From the IMG/VR virus record IMGVR_UViG_3300027659_000022, positions 22,366 to 86,365 of that record: a stretch of 64,000 nt of DNA. One strand, written 5' to 3'. This stretch comes from a virus. The notes below the pieces were generated by a model, which worked only from the letters and a program-made list of their open reading frames with translations, was not told the DNA's origin and did no database searches. Shown in pieces: positions 15,148 through 22,699 of the stretch (position 1 is its first letter; each line of letters begins with the position of its first letter). A program made the position numbers and the translations under genes.

Positions 15148-17190
15148 ATGACCAGAGAAACCCTCAATATTTTAAGAATCATACCTAGAGATGCTGATTT
15201 TCTAGATAGAAAAACTGGATCTCGCGGAGAAATATTCTACGATAAAGATACAAATACACTTCGTTTGTATGACGGACAATATCAGGGAGGTTATACACTA
15301 GCTAAGGCAGACTTAACAAATATCACTAACTCAGATTTCCTTGCCAAAGCTAATTCAGCAGGATTTAGTGGTGGGGTACAGGCAGGTGTAGCTGGTAGAA
15401 TAGCCTACTATCCTAGTACAGGCAGTCAGGTCAACGATCTTGCTGAAGTTTATTGGCATACACACGATAGCGCCAGTATGTTGCACATCAACGGACTGTT
15501 GGAAGTATCTGGCCAAAAAAATAAGATACGTTTCCACTGGGACACACTGGCTGATTTAACCAGTGAAGTTCCTGCTGTAGATTGGCACGGTATGGTAGCC
15601 CACGCACACGATACGGGGAAATTGTATTACGCTCATGCCAGTGCTTGGGTGCCAGTAGCCAGCGAATCTAGTCTGCCCAATTCATTTAGCACTGTGGTTG
15701 TTGCAGGACAGAGCTCTGTGATAGCCGATTCTACTGCTGACACACTAACCCTAGTCGCCGGCTCTAATATTACTATTACTACCAATGCTGGCACAGACAC
15801 CGTAACCATAAGTTCAACTACCAGCACAGGTTCTATTACTTTTGTAGGAACCACAATAGATTCAGCAGACAGTTCCACCATCACATTTACGCCTACGGTG
15901 GCATTTGATTCAGATGTTGTGGTAGGCAATGAAATTGTATTCGCGGACGGGACAAGGCAATCGACCACCGCCGTAGGAGTTCCCGGACCACAAGGACCAC
16001 CAGGCCCCACAGGAGCGTCAGGCGCGGGAACAGGGGATGTATTAAGCGCAGGCGGCGGGTATGTGGATAATGCTATCATACGCTACGATGGTACCACAGG
16101 TACAATCATTCAAAACAGTTCTGCGACTATATCAGACGCTGGATTATTGACAGCTACCAGCTTCAGTGGTATCGGCAGTTCTCTGACTGCGTTAAATGCT
16201 ACACAACTGACTGCTGGAACTATACCAGATGCACGTTTTCCAGCTACACTGCCTGCACTAAGCGGAGCAAATCTCACAGCATTGCCTGCGACCCTGCCAG
16301 CCGCCAGCGGTGCAAATCTTACTGCATTGAACGCCACTGAACTTACCAGCGGGACAGTACCTGTGCTTAGACTAGGTGCGTCTGGCACTAGAGACGCTAC
16401 TACCTATCTCAGAGGAGATAATACATGGGCTACAGTAGCAGGCGGCGGCGGAGCAGCATCCGACAGTTTCGCTACTATCGCAGTAGCTGGACAAAGTTCT
16501 GTTGTAGCTGATTCTGCCACAGACACATTAACACTGGTAGCTGGTAGTGGTATAACTATTACCACAGATGCCGGTACAGATACGATAACTATAACCAATA
16601 GCAGTGCTGCTCAAAATACATTTTCCACTGTGGCAGTCACCGGACAGAGCAACATCGTAGCAGATTCTAGCACAGATACACTGACAATAGCAGCCGGTAC
16701 AGGTATTTCTATTACCACAGATGCAGGCACAGACACAGTAACTATAACCAGCACAGTCGCCGCTGGCGCTACTGCATTCACTGGTCTTAGCGATGCAGGA
16801 AGTCTCACCGTGGATAGATTTTATCTTCCTGCGATCACTATGTTGGATGTCACTGCCAACGGCACATCAGCCTATAGATTTGATCAGTACGGTACCACAG
16901 ATGATCCTACCATATATGCCATCAATGCTACGACTATCGCATTCAATTTGGCCGGCGCTACTAGCCATCCGTTCCTAATACAGGACAACACCGGTACCAA
17001 TTACAACACTGGATTGGTGCATGTAACCACCAGCGGAGTTGTGACCACAGGGGCAGCAGCACAGGGCAAGTCATCGGGTACTTTGTATTGGAAGATTCCT
17101 GATTCTATATCAGGCAACTATAGATATCAGTGTCAATCTCATGCTGGTATGATAGGGACTATAACCATCAAGAACTTTGGCAGCATCTAA
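15148..17190 (+). CDS. Collagen-like tail fibre with C-terminal cupredoxin-like domain
   Basis: This 680-residue protein begins with a marine-phage fibre-type segment ending near residue 72 (R-G-E-I-F-Y-D-K-D-T-N-T-L-R-L-Y-D-G). Three repeats of the pattern Q-S-x-V-x-A-D-S-x-x-D-T-L-T-L-x-A-G follow, near 185-225, 445-485 and 490-530. A short collagen-like Gly-x-y stretch (G-V-P-G-P-Q-G-P-P-G-P-T-G) lies near 277-293. Residues about 560-680 look like a plastocyanin-type domain: His607, then Y-Q-C-Q-S-H-A-G-M-I-G with Cys662, His665 and Met668, and a final G-T-I-T-I strand. The C-x2-H-x2-M spacing is that of amicyanin, so type-1 copper binding is possible. The structural role is inferred. Confidence 0.7.
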   Translation: MTRETLNILRIIPRDADFLDRKTGSRGEIFYDKDTNTLRLYDGQYQGGYTLAKADLTNITNSDFLAKANSAGFSGGVQAGVAGRIAYYPSTGSQVNDLAEVYWHTHDSASMLHINGLLEVSGQKNKIRFHWDTLADLTSEVPAVDWHGMVAHAHDTGKLYYAHASAWVPVASESSLPNSFSTVVVAGQSSVIADSTADTLTLVAGSNITITTNAGTDTVTISSTTSTGSITFVGTTIDSADSSTITFTPTVAFDSDVVVGNEIVFADGTRQSTTAVGVPGPQGPPGPTGASGAGTGDVLSAGGGYVDNAIIRYDGTTGTIIQNSSATISDAGLLTATSFSGIGSSLTALNATQLTAGTIPDARFPATLPALSGANLTALPATLPAASGANLTALNATELTSGTVPVLRLGASGTRDATTYLRGDNTWATVAGGGGAASDSFATIAVAGQSSVVADSATDTLTLVAGSGITITTDAGTDTITITNSSAAQNTFSTVAVTGQSNIVADSSTDTLTIAAGTGISITTDAGTDTVTITSTVAAGATAFTGLSDAGSLTVDRFYLPAITMLDVTANGTSAYRFDQYGTTDDPTIYAINATTIAFNLAGATSHPFLIQDNTGTNYNTGLVHVTTSGVVTTGAAAQGKSSGTLYWKIPDSISGNYRYQCQSHAGMIGTITIKNFGSI

Positions 17191-17201
17191 TTAGAGTGAA
17201 A

Positions 17202-17465
17202 CTAGTCTAGATTTTTTAATTTGTTATCTAGTTTTTTACGAATAGCTACTATATTCTGTTTCATATCGGAACCCATAGACGGCATCTGTTTGGTATAGAT
17301 CATTTCCATGTGCATGGTGTCTAGTTTTCTAACTTCAGAGATCAATTTGTTCAGCAGTTCTTTGACTTCTTGTTTGAACTCACCTTCTGGAATCTGTTCA
17401 ATCTTGGCTAGATACCGTTCGTGGTCTTGTTGAAATCTACTAGATTTCTGTAGTAGGCTTGACAT
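17202..17465 (-). CDS. Small helical protein, unknown function
   Basis: This 87-residue protein is strongly charged with heptad-like Leu, Ile and Met spacing, and is probably an alpha-helical coiled coil. It has no Cys and no motif I recognise. Its start overlaps the end of the gene upstream on the same strand by 26 bases, and it is the last gene of a minus-strand block with gp15 and gp14. That position suggests a late protein linked to virion assembly, but nothing in the sequence proves it. Confidence 0.5.
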   Translation of the reverse strand: MSSLLQKSSRFQQDHERYLAKIEQIPEGEFKQEVKELLNKLISEVRKLDTMHMEMIYTKQMPSMGSDMKQNIVAIRKKLDNKLKNLD

Positions 17466-17871
17466 TTTCTAACTCCATGATAGTTTCAATTTTAATTCTG
17501 ATCACTTGATTATTCAGCGTGGTTTTCAAACCCAGATGCAGTTGTTTAGGAAGATCATCTAGATCGGCCCAGCACACAGTCCGCACCGCAGAGTTTAGAA
17601 ATTCTTGATCAACCACACACACATAGGTGCCGTATTCAAATCCTCGATCCTCTGACAGATACAACTCAATAGGCAGTATTCTGCCTGTGGCATAATCTTT
17701 GAGCAGCGGAGCACTGTCTTCCAACAAAGGTCCTGTTCTCACGAAAGTAGGTACAGTCCATCGTTGATCCTCGAGGATCAACAGTATTCTACCTGTGGTT
17801 TTGGCTAAAAATAGCAGTCCGGCACGCTGTTGCATGTGAGTACTTAGCGTCAGACCATCCTGAAGTTCCAA
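17440..17871 (-). CDS. NUDIX-fold-like protein without the catalytic box
   Basis: This 143-residue protein reads like a divergent Nudix domain. The first strands L-L-F-L-A-K-T-T-G-R-I-L-L-I-L-E-D-Q-R-W-T-V-P near residues 19-41 and a later V-C-W-A-D-L-D-D-L-P-K-Q-L-H-L-G-L-K-T near 98-116 match where a Nudix protein has its substrate strands and its W-x-x-x-x-x-L-P region. The G-x5-E-x7-R-E-x-x-E-E box is absent, so hydrolysis is not expected. I recall similar proteins next to gp15 in T4-like cyanophages. The gene overlaps gp15 by 22 bases. Confidence 0.5.
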   Translation of the reverse strand: MELQDGLTLSTHMQQRAGLLFLAKTTGRILLILEDQRWTVPTFVRTGPLLEDSAPLLKDYATGRILPIELYLSEDRGFEYGTYVCVVDQEFLNSAVRTVCWADLDDLPKQLHLGLKTTLNNQVIRIKIETIMELENVKPTTEI

Positions 17872-19412
17872 CGTCCTGGCGCATACTCGCCCTCAAAGGC
17901 CTTGAGCCATTGCGAGCCGTCCCATTTGTATTTGATACCTGTGCGGATGTTTTGGATATAGGTGGCTTCGAAATCTTGATCAATAACGGCATCATCTTGT
18001 AAGGTGTTATCATCGGGATCCCAGATAGTGTTCCACTTGGTTCCGGACCATTCTATGATGGAGTTAGCTGTGATTACAGGATCAGTGCCGTCCTGGTTTT
18101 CCCATGACGAATCGTCGTTGCCGGGCTCACGCCAAGCCTGTGGTCCGCGATAAGGCACATTGGTGCTGTCTGCGGGATTACTAGGGTATTCGATGAATCC
18201 TCCGCGATTCGCACTGTTGTTGACATCCTCCAACATGAGGAATCTCAAACCTATAGGAATACCAGCATGATTACCATACACTTCTAGAGGATTGTATTTG
18301 TAAGGATCGATGATAGCATCCACGGTGCCACGAGTTTCTATAGCACTTGCTATATCTGAGTTAGCAGGATAGGTATCTGGATCTAGAGTCACAGTCAATA
18401 CTGTTCTATCTAAAGGATTGATCACAAATGTGCCAACAATTTCACTGTCACTATCTTTGAGAAAAAACACATCGCTGCCTGGTACATATCCGCCCTGTAC
18501 TTCTAGGATACGATCCCATTCTACGGGCTCACCATTTTTATATTCTTGTGCATCTAGTCCCAGTGATAAGACTGCTGCGTCAGGATTGACCAGCGTGAGG
18601 TCATACTGATTGTCTGTGAGGTTGCCTGTGTTAGACTTAAACAGCAGCACACGATATCTGTTACTAGAATTAGTTACTATAGATACTGTTGGTTTTTCAC
18701 GATTGTAAATTAACTGTTCGAGATCAGCAACATCTCCAGTTTCTGTGAACACATTTGAAATAATAGTCTGTACGATACCTAATTTTTTAACTTTCGCAGG
18801 GGCAGTGATATAGATTGGTATTTCAAAGTCAAGGCTACAGACATCTATTTCGCTTTCCGCACCAGCAGGAATAGTCCTTGAGGTAAAGTTTGTGCTGGTA
18901 AGATACAGTGTGCTGAGACTGGTCCAATCTAGATAGTTGTCTGTGGTCTGTAGTTCTAGACTAGGGTTAAACAGCACAAGGATCTGTTCCAGCAGTTGCA
19001 GCTTTTGATCTGTGTTAGAAGTCCATATGTCTGCTTTCATGGTCATCTTGAAAGGAGTTGGCATTAGTCTTTCTACGGTATAGTTGCCACCCTGCGCATT
19101 TTGATATTCTCTAGTTCCCGCAGCATCTGTGAATCTGCGTTCCCTCACATGCACTTTAGAAACAAACGTAGGATCACTGAGCCGCGACGTATCCATTTCT
19201 AGGGCACTGATATAACAGCTGATCTTGGGCACAGACGGCATTTTATTTTCTGAATTTTCTTTGATGATAGCAGCTACCTGGCGTGCCTGGTCACCATAGC
19301 TTACAGGCACACTGATCTCATCACCATTGCCAGCTTTGTATTTGAAGCCTATGAACACACGCATGAACTGTGTTACATAGCGTCTTATTTGTCCGTCATA
19401 GAAAAAATCCAT
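17850..19412 (-). CDS. 15: Tail sheath stabilizer and completion protein (gp15-like)
   Basis: This 520-residue protein aligns with T4 gp15 over its N-terminal half. F-F-Y-D-G-Q-I-R-R-Y-V-T matches F-Y-N-S-S-F-R-R-Y-A-T. V-P-V-S-Y-G-D-Q-A matches V-P-I-T-Y-A-S-K-E. The R-L-M-P-T-P-F-K-M-T ... W-T-S-N-T-D-Q-K-L-Q-L-L-E-Q-I-L-V-L-F-N-P run matches the T4 Q-Y-N-P-S-P-I-K-M ... Q-I-V-E-Q-I-L-P-Y-F-Q-P run. T4 gp15 is about 272 residues, so the second half is an extension containing Pro/Asp-rich and W-x-x-x-W-D-G segments. gp15 caps the tail tube and sheath at the neck. The gene overlaps gp14 by one base. Confidence 0.85.
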   Translation of the reverse strand: MDFFYDGQIRRYVTQFMRVFIGFKYKAGNGDEISVPVSYGDQARQVAAIIKENSENKMPSVPKISCYISALEMDTSRLSDPTFVSKVHVRERRFTDAAGTREYQNAQGGNYTVERLMPTPFKMTMKADIWTSNTDQKLQLLEQILVLFNPSLELQTTDNYLDWTSLSTLYLTSTNFTSRTIPAGAESEIDVCSLDFEIPIYITAPAKVKKLGIVQTIISNVFTETGDVADLEQLIYNREKPTVSIVTNSSNRYRVLLFKSNTGNLTDNQYDLTLVNPDAAVLSLGLDAQEYKNGEPVEWDRILEVQGGYVPGSDVFFLKDSDSEIVGTFVINPLDRTVLTVTLDPDTYPANSDIASAIETRGTVDAIIDPYKYNPLEVYGNHAGIPIGLRFLMLEDVNNSANRGGFIEYPSNPADSTNVPYRGPQAWREPGNDDSSWENQDGTDPVITANSIIEWSGTKWNTIWDPDDNTLQDDAVIDQDFEATYIQNIRTGIKYKWDGSQWLKAFEGEYAPGRWNFRMV

Positions 19413-20803
19413 TATTCATCCGCCTGTGGTCTTAGAGCCTTGGTAAGGCTCTGCTTTTCTTTGGTCTCATGACCATCTATGGTAGTCACTGTGGTGTTGT
19501 TGACAAACGTGGCCTTTTGTGTCTGACGAATATCTTTGCCAGCATAGGTACCACCTGCAGCCACATCACTGGCTCCGAGATTGTTCATGGTCATGCGCAC
19601 ATTGTCCTCAAATTTAGTCCAACGTCTGCCATCAAATCTAAACAGTCTGTTGGGTAGATAATCAGTCCTAAGAGCAAACTGCCCCACAGTGGGATTGATA
19701 GGAAATGCGATACCAGCAGTAAATGGAGCGCCGTTAGGCGGCAGGCCATCTCTGGTCAGATACCCGTTATAGCCGTCGCCGTCTGCAGACATAAGCATCG
19801 AGCTTGCAGTCTGTCCTACGTAGACAGGATTGCCGTCTGCATCAAACAACGGTGTGCCATCTATGTCAGTGGCCTGTGTCTCAGCATCTACAGTCACAGC
19901 AGTGGCATCTACCGAAGCAAGTTCCGCTGTGCCATCCTCTGCTCTCTGCAAGGTGTAGAACTTGCTGTTATCATATCCACTCTTAGGAGCATCAGCTTCT
20001 GCTTGATTTAATACAGCTGACGTGATCTGCATTTCTTTGTTGTAGGTAGAGATGATATCTTTCAGCGTGTCAGCGATCACATAGTAGGTACCATTGGGAG
20101 GTGCAACTCCTGTTACTTCTTGGGTGACCTGATATTTCTTGCCATCTGCGCCTGTGACAATGTCTCCAGGATAGTAAGTGATATCAGCATTGTAGGAGCC
20201 TCGGTCGGAGTCTGTGTTGGCTATGCCGTCTAAGATCTGTTTATATTCTTGGCTGTCTACCAATGGTTTGCATTTGGCTCTGTACAGATGCGGATACCAT
20301 GTCACAGAAAATCCTTCTGCTGCTCTGCTTACTTCTTCGATGACATAAAATCTTTTCAGCGCATACTGAAGATCGTTCAACGCATATTCATCTGTGAGGT
20401 GCGGCAGTTCTATCACATCACCTGCGATGATTTTACGACCTATCTTTTCCACAGTGTCGTTGATGTGGAACGTAATAAAAATAGTATCGTTCTGTAGAAA
20501 CAGTCCAAATTGGCTGAGATTGAAATCTATGTCTGAGAGATTATACACCCCCCTAAGCAGATAAATGTCGGGATCATATTTGCGATCTCGATTTTCTAAG
20601 AACAATAGATCCTGTATGTTAAAGGGATCGTCTGTGTTGTACGTGGGCGTCGAAGGAGTGTTGCCCTGCACAGCGGTATCGGGCCCAAGATATTTGTGCA
20701 CCAGCACATCCGTGCCGCCAACCTGGAACATTTCCCAGATGGTTTTATCTATAAATCGGTAATCATTGCCCTTTTGGGGCCGGTAGAGACTGAGTCTTGG
20801 CAT
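19412..20803 (-). CDS. 14: Neck protein (gp14-like)
   Basis: This 463-residue protein keeps the order of T4 gp14 features. I-W-E-M-F-Q-V-G-G-T-D-V-L-V-H-K-Y near the start is followed by N-I-Q-D-L-L-F-L-E-N and by F-N-L-S-Q-F-G-L-F-L-Q-N-D-T-I-F-I-T-F, matching the T4 stretch with F-F-S-N-F-G-M-Q-V-Q-D-E. A-G-D-V-I-E-L-P-H-L and Y-A-L-K-R-F-Y-V-I-E follow. It is longer than T4 gp14 (256 residues), with an inserted Ala/Asp-rich region near 240-340. Two ATGs are possible, 20809 and 20803. I chose 20803 because the minus-strand late promoter core ends one base before 20809, so the first ATG would not be transcribed. Confidence 0.8.
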   Translation of the reverse strand: MPRLSLYRPQKGNDYRFIDKTIWEMFQVGGTDVLVHKYLGPDTAVQGNTPSTPTYNTDDPFNIQDLLFLENRDRKYDPDIYLLRGVYNLSDIDFNLSQFGLFLQNDTIFITFHINDTVEKIGRKIIAGDVIELPHLTDEYALNDLQYALKRFYVIEEVSRAAEGFSVTWYPHLYRAKCKPLVDSQEYKQILDGIANTDSDRGSYNADITYYPGDIVTGADGKKYQVTQEVTGVAPPNGTYYVIADTLKDIISTYNKEMQITSAVLNQAEADAPKSGYDNSKFYTLQRAEDGTAELASVDATAVTVDAETQATDIDGTPLFDADGNPVYVGQTASSMLMSADGDGYNGYLTRDGLPPNGAPFTAGIAFPINPTVGQFALRTDYLPNRLFRFDGRRWTKFEDNVRMTMNNLGASDVAAGGTYAGKDIRQTQKATFVNNTTVTTIDGHETKEKQSLTKALRPQADE

Positions 20804-20810
20804 AGTCATA

Positions 20811-20816
20811 TATTTA
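20811..20816 (-). promoter_or_regulatory. T4-type late promoter core for gp14/gp15 (minus strand)
   Basis: TAAATA on the minus strand lies 7 bases before the ATG at 20803. It is back to back with the plus-strand late promoter of gp13 within 35 bases, forming a divergent late control region for the neck and tail-terminator genes. Confidence 0.6.
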
Positions 20817-20823
20817 CCGCTAC

Positions 20824-20832
20824 GATAAATAC
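20824..20832 (+). promoter_or_regulatory. T4-type late promoter, 5 bases before gp13 ATG
   Basis: GATAAATAC with the core at 20826-20831 is separated by five bases from the ATG at 20837. No ribosome binding site lies between, so a leaderless transcript is predicted. Confidence 0.7.
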
Positions 20833-20836
20833 TATC

Positions 20837-21595
20837 ATGAGCACAACTGATCAAGCAAAACAACAGGTTTTTGACTACTGCAAGGCCATGCTGGGTGACG
20901 GCATGATCGACATAGAACTAGACCCTATACACTACGAAACCGCACTGAATCGCAGTCTAGCTGTGTTTAGGCAGCGCAGTGATAACGCTGTAGAGGAAAG
21001 TTATTGTTTTCTCACACTAACTGAAAGCAACAACGAATATATCCTTCCTAAAGAAATACAACAGGTTAGACAGATATTCCGTCGTTCAGTGGGATCTAGA
21101 ACGGGCAATGGCACAGGTGGAACGGTGTTTGAACCGTTCAATTTAGCCTATTCCAATACCTATCTGTTAAGCTCGACTAACATGGGCGGATTAGCTACCT
21201 ATGAACTGTTTGCACAATATCAGGAACTGGTGGGCAAAATGTTCGGCTCCTTTATCAACTTCACATGGCACCCACAGAGCCATAAGCTGATCATACATCA
21301 ACGTCCTAGAGGCGAAGAGTCTGTGATGCTACAGGTCTATAATACCAAACCCGACTTCGCTATCATAGATGATGTGTATTCTGGGCAGTGGATCAAGGAC
21401 TATACCTTGGCCAACTGCAAGATGATGCTGGGCCAAGCACGTGAAAAATTCGCACAGATCGCAGGACCACAGGGTGGTTCGGGGCTCAACGGTGCTGCTA
21501 TGAAAACTGAAGCTGCCGCAGAAATGGAAAAACTAGTGGATGACCTAATGAAGCTAGTGCCCGGCGGTTCAGGGTATTCTTGGATAATTGGCTAA
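20837..21595 (+). CDS. 13: Neck protein (gp13-like)
   Basis: This 252-residue protein matches T4 gp13 (309 residues) in order and end. The N-terminal I-D-I-E-L-D-P-I-H-Y-E-T-A-L-N-R-S-L-A-V-F-R aligns with [20 protein letters not shown]. The C-terminal W-I-K-D-Y-T-L-A-N-C-K-M-M-L-G aligns with W-V-K-D-Y-A-T-A-L-A-K-E-L-N-G, and both proteins close with an I-x-G-type ending. gp13 and gp14 seal the filled head and join it to the tail. The start at 20837 is set by the late promoter; the longer open frame from 20696 would lie inside antisense gp14. Confidence 0.85.
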   Translation: MSTTDQAKQQVFDYCKAMLGDGMIDIELDPIHYETALNRSLAVFRQRSDNAVEESYCFLTLTESNNEYILPKEIQQVRQIFRRSVGSRTGNGTGGTVFEPFNLAYSNTYLLSSTNMGGLATYELFAQYQELVGKMFGSFINFTWHPQSHKLIIHQRPRGEESVMLQVYNTKPDFAIIDDVYSGQWIKDYTLANCKMMLGQAREKFAQIAGPQGGSGLNGAAMKTEAAAEMEKLVDDLMKLVPGGSGYSWIIG

Positions 21596-21601
21596 AAATT
21601 C

Positions 21602-21630
21602 TTGACTCTTTGATTATTCTATAGTATACT
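21602..21630 (+). promoter_or_regulatory. Sigma70-type early promoter
   Basis: TTGACT, a 17-base spacer and TATACT stand in the 55-base gap before the dNMP kinase. A leader of about 14 bases follows and contains AAGGAGA. Both hexamers match the host consensus at five of six positions. Confidence 0.85.
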
Positions 21631-21650
21631 GTCTTTGTAAGGAGACATTT

Positions 21651-22322
21651 ATGATTATAGGAGTATGTGGTTTTATTGGCAGCGGCAAGGACACCGTCGC
21701 AGACTATCTGGTTAACTTCCACGAATTTAGACGAGAATCATTTGCCAGCACACTGAAAGATGCTGTGGCAGCCGTATTTGGTTGGGACAGAACCATGTTG
21801 GAAGGTCGTACTAAAGCAGCTCGTGAGTGGCGCGAACAGGTAGATCCATGGTGGGCCAAACGCTTAGATATGCCTACGCTAACCCCTCGATGGGTCTTGC
21901 AATACTGGGGCACAGAAGTCTGTAGAAAATCCTTCCACGATGATATCTGGATAGCCAGTTTAGAAAACAAACTGCGAAATTCACAGGATCATGTGGTAAT
22001 CTCAGACTGCCGTTTTCCTAATGAAATTGCCAGCATACGCAATGCGGGCGGTAAAATCATTTGGGTGCAACGTGGTGCGTTACCCGAGTGGTATGATACC
22101 GCAGTGGCAGCTAATCAAGGCTATAATTGGGCTCATCAAGATCTCAAGATGCGAAAGATACACGCTTCAGAGACTGCTTGGGTGGGCACAGAGTTTGATC
22201 ATATCTTGATCAACGATCACAGCATAGACGAGCTCTACGATACTGTGAGATCAATAATCAGCAACGAGATCACCTTGACGCCAAGTGACTCCTTCTTTGC
22301 TCAGAACGCCAGCACAGTTTAG
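21651..22322 (+). CDS. 1: Deoxynucleoside monophosphate kinase (T4 gp1 type)
   Basis: This 223-residue P-loop kinase carries G-F-I-G-S-G-K-D-T at residues 7-15 as its Walker A. It also has L-Q-Y-W-G-T-E-V-C-R near 84-93, D-D-I-W-I-A-S near 98-104, and V-V-I-S-D-C-R-F-P-N-E-I near 116-127, features of the phage dNMP kinase family. It would phosphorylate dNMPs for phage DNA synthesis in the cytoplasm. An AAGGAGA ribosome binding site and a strong early promoter fit early expression, unlike the late genes on both sides. Its last 72 bases overlap an antisense gene. Confidence 0.85.
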   Translation: MIIGVCGFIGSGKDTVADYLVNFHEFRRESFASTLKDAVAAVFGWDRTMLEGRTKAAREWREQVDPWWAKRLDMPTLTPRWVLQYWGTEVCRKSFHDDIWIASLENKLRNSQDHVVISDCRFPNEIASIRNAGGKIIWVQRGALPEWYDTAVAANQGYNWAHQDLKMRKIHASETAWVGTEFDHILINDHSIDELYDTVRSIISNEITLTPSDSFFAQNASTV

Positions 22323-22646
22323 ACATATGGTTTTAAGATTCGCAGCTCGGCAGTTGTCTAAATTGCCGTCCATGTGAAACACTCTAAAAACTTCCGCATG
22401 CGGAGAACGAAACCCGCATTTTTCACACTGCGATTTCATTCTATAGCCACTGCGCAACCATCGTGGCACTCCTGTGTATAACCCATGAGCCATACAGATT
22501 TCACAGAGACTTCTATAATAGGTCTTGGAATTTTTCTTATAGTTCACAGCACAGGGTCTTGCACCGCACTTGCATAGTGGTCTCATACAGATATTTAACG
22601 CTTCTGTACCTTTTGCGCCCCTTTTGATTGGCACGTAATCATCCAT
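22251..22646 (-). CDS. HNH endonuclease-like zinc-finger protein
   Basis: This 131-residue basic protein has paired cysteines: Cys26/Cys28, Cys48/Cys51, C-E-K-C-G at 74-78 and C-L-N-C at 108-111. The core F-H-M-D-G-N-L-D-N-C-R-A-A-N-L-K-T-I-C at residues 90-108 is an HNH-type beta-beta-alpha-metal motif with His91 and Asn103. Such genes occur in many T4-like phages, either as free-standing homing endonucleases or as structural zinc proteins. It is antisense to its neighbours and overlaps the dNMP kinase 3' end by 72 bases, which suggests an inserted element. Nuclease activity is inferred only. Confidence 0.6.
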   Translation of the reverse strand: MDDYVPIKRGAKGTEALNICMRPLCKCGARPCAVNYKKNSKTYYRSLCEICMAHGLYTGVPRWLRSGYRMKSQCEKCGFRSPHAEVFRVFHMDGNLDNCRAANLKTICLNCAGVLSKEGVTWRQGDLVADY

Positions 22647-22662
22647 TTTTACTTGATACAGC

Positions 22663-22668
22663 TAAATA
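22663..22668 (+). promoter_or_regulatory. T4-type late promoter core upstream of sheath gene
   Basis: TAAATA here would start transcription near 22674. The resulting leader of about 26 bases carries AGGAGA at 22687-22692, correctly spaced for the ATG at 22700. Confidence 0.6.
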
Positions 22669-22699
22669 TTATGAGCAACTATTACCAGGAGAAAATGGG

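Noticed and set aside
15633-16808. Antisense open frames rich in Val/Ala/Ser opposite the collagen-like fibre
   Set aside because: They are low-complexity shadows of the repeated sense sequence with no start signals.
17440-17871. Active NUDIX hydrolase
   Set aside because: The fold pattern is present but the catalytic Nudix box is missing, so activity is not claimed.
20696-20836. Longer gp13 frame from 20696
   Set aside because: It lies antisense within gp14 and upstream of the late promoter; gp13-like sequence begins only after 20837.
22628-22699. N-terminal extension of the sheath gene to 22628
   Set aside because: It would precede the late promoter and use a GTG; AGGAGA and the sheath-type M-A-L-Q-S-P-G start both support 22700. 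The ATG at 22671 is out of frame.
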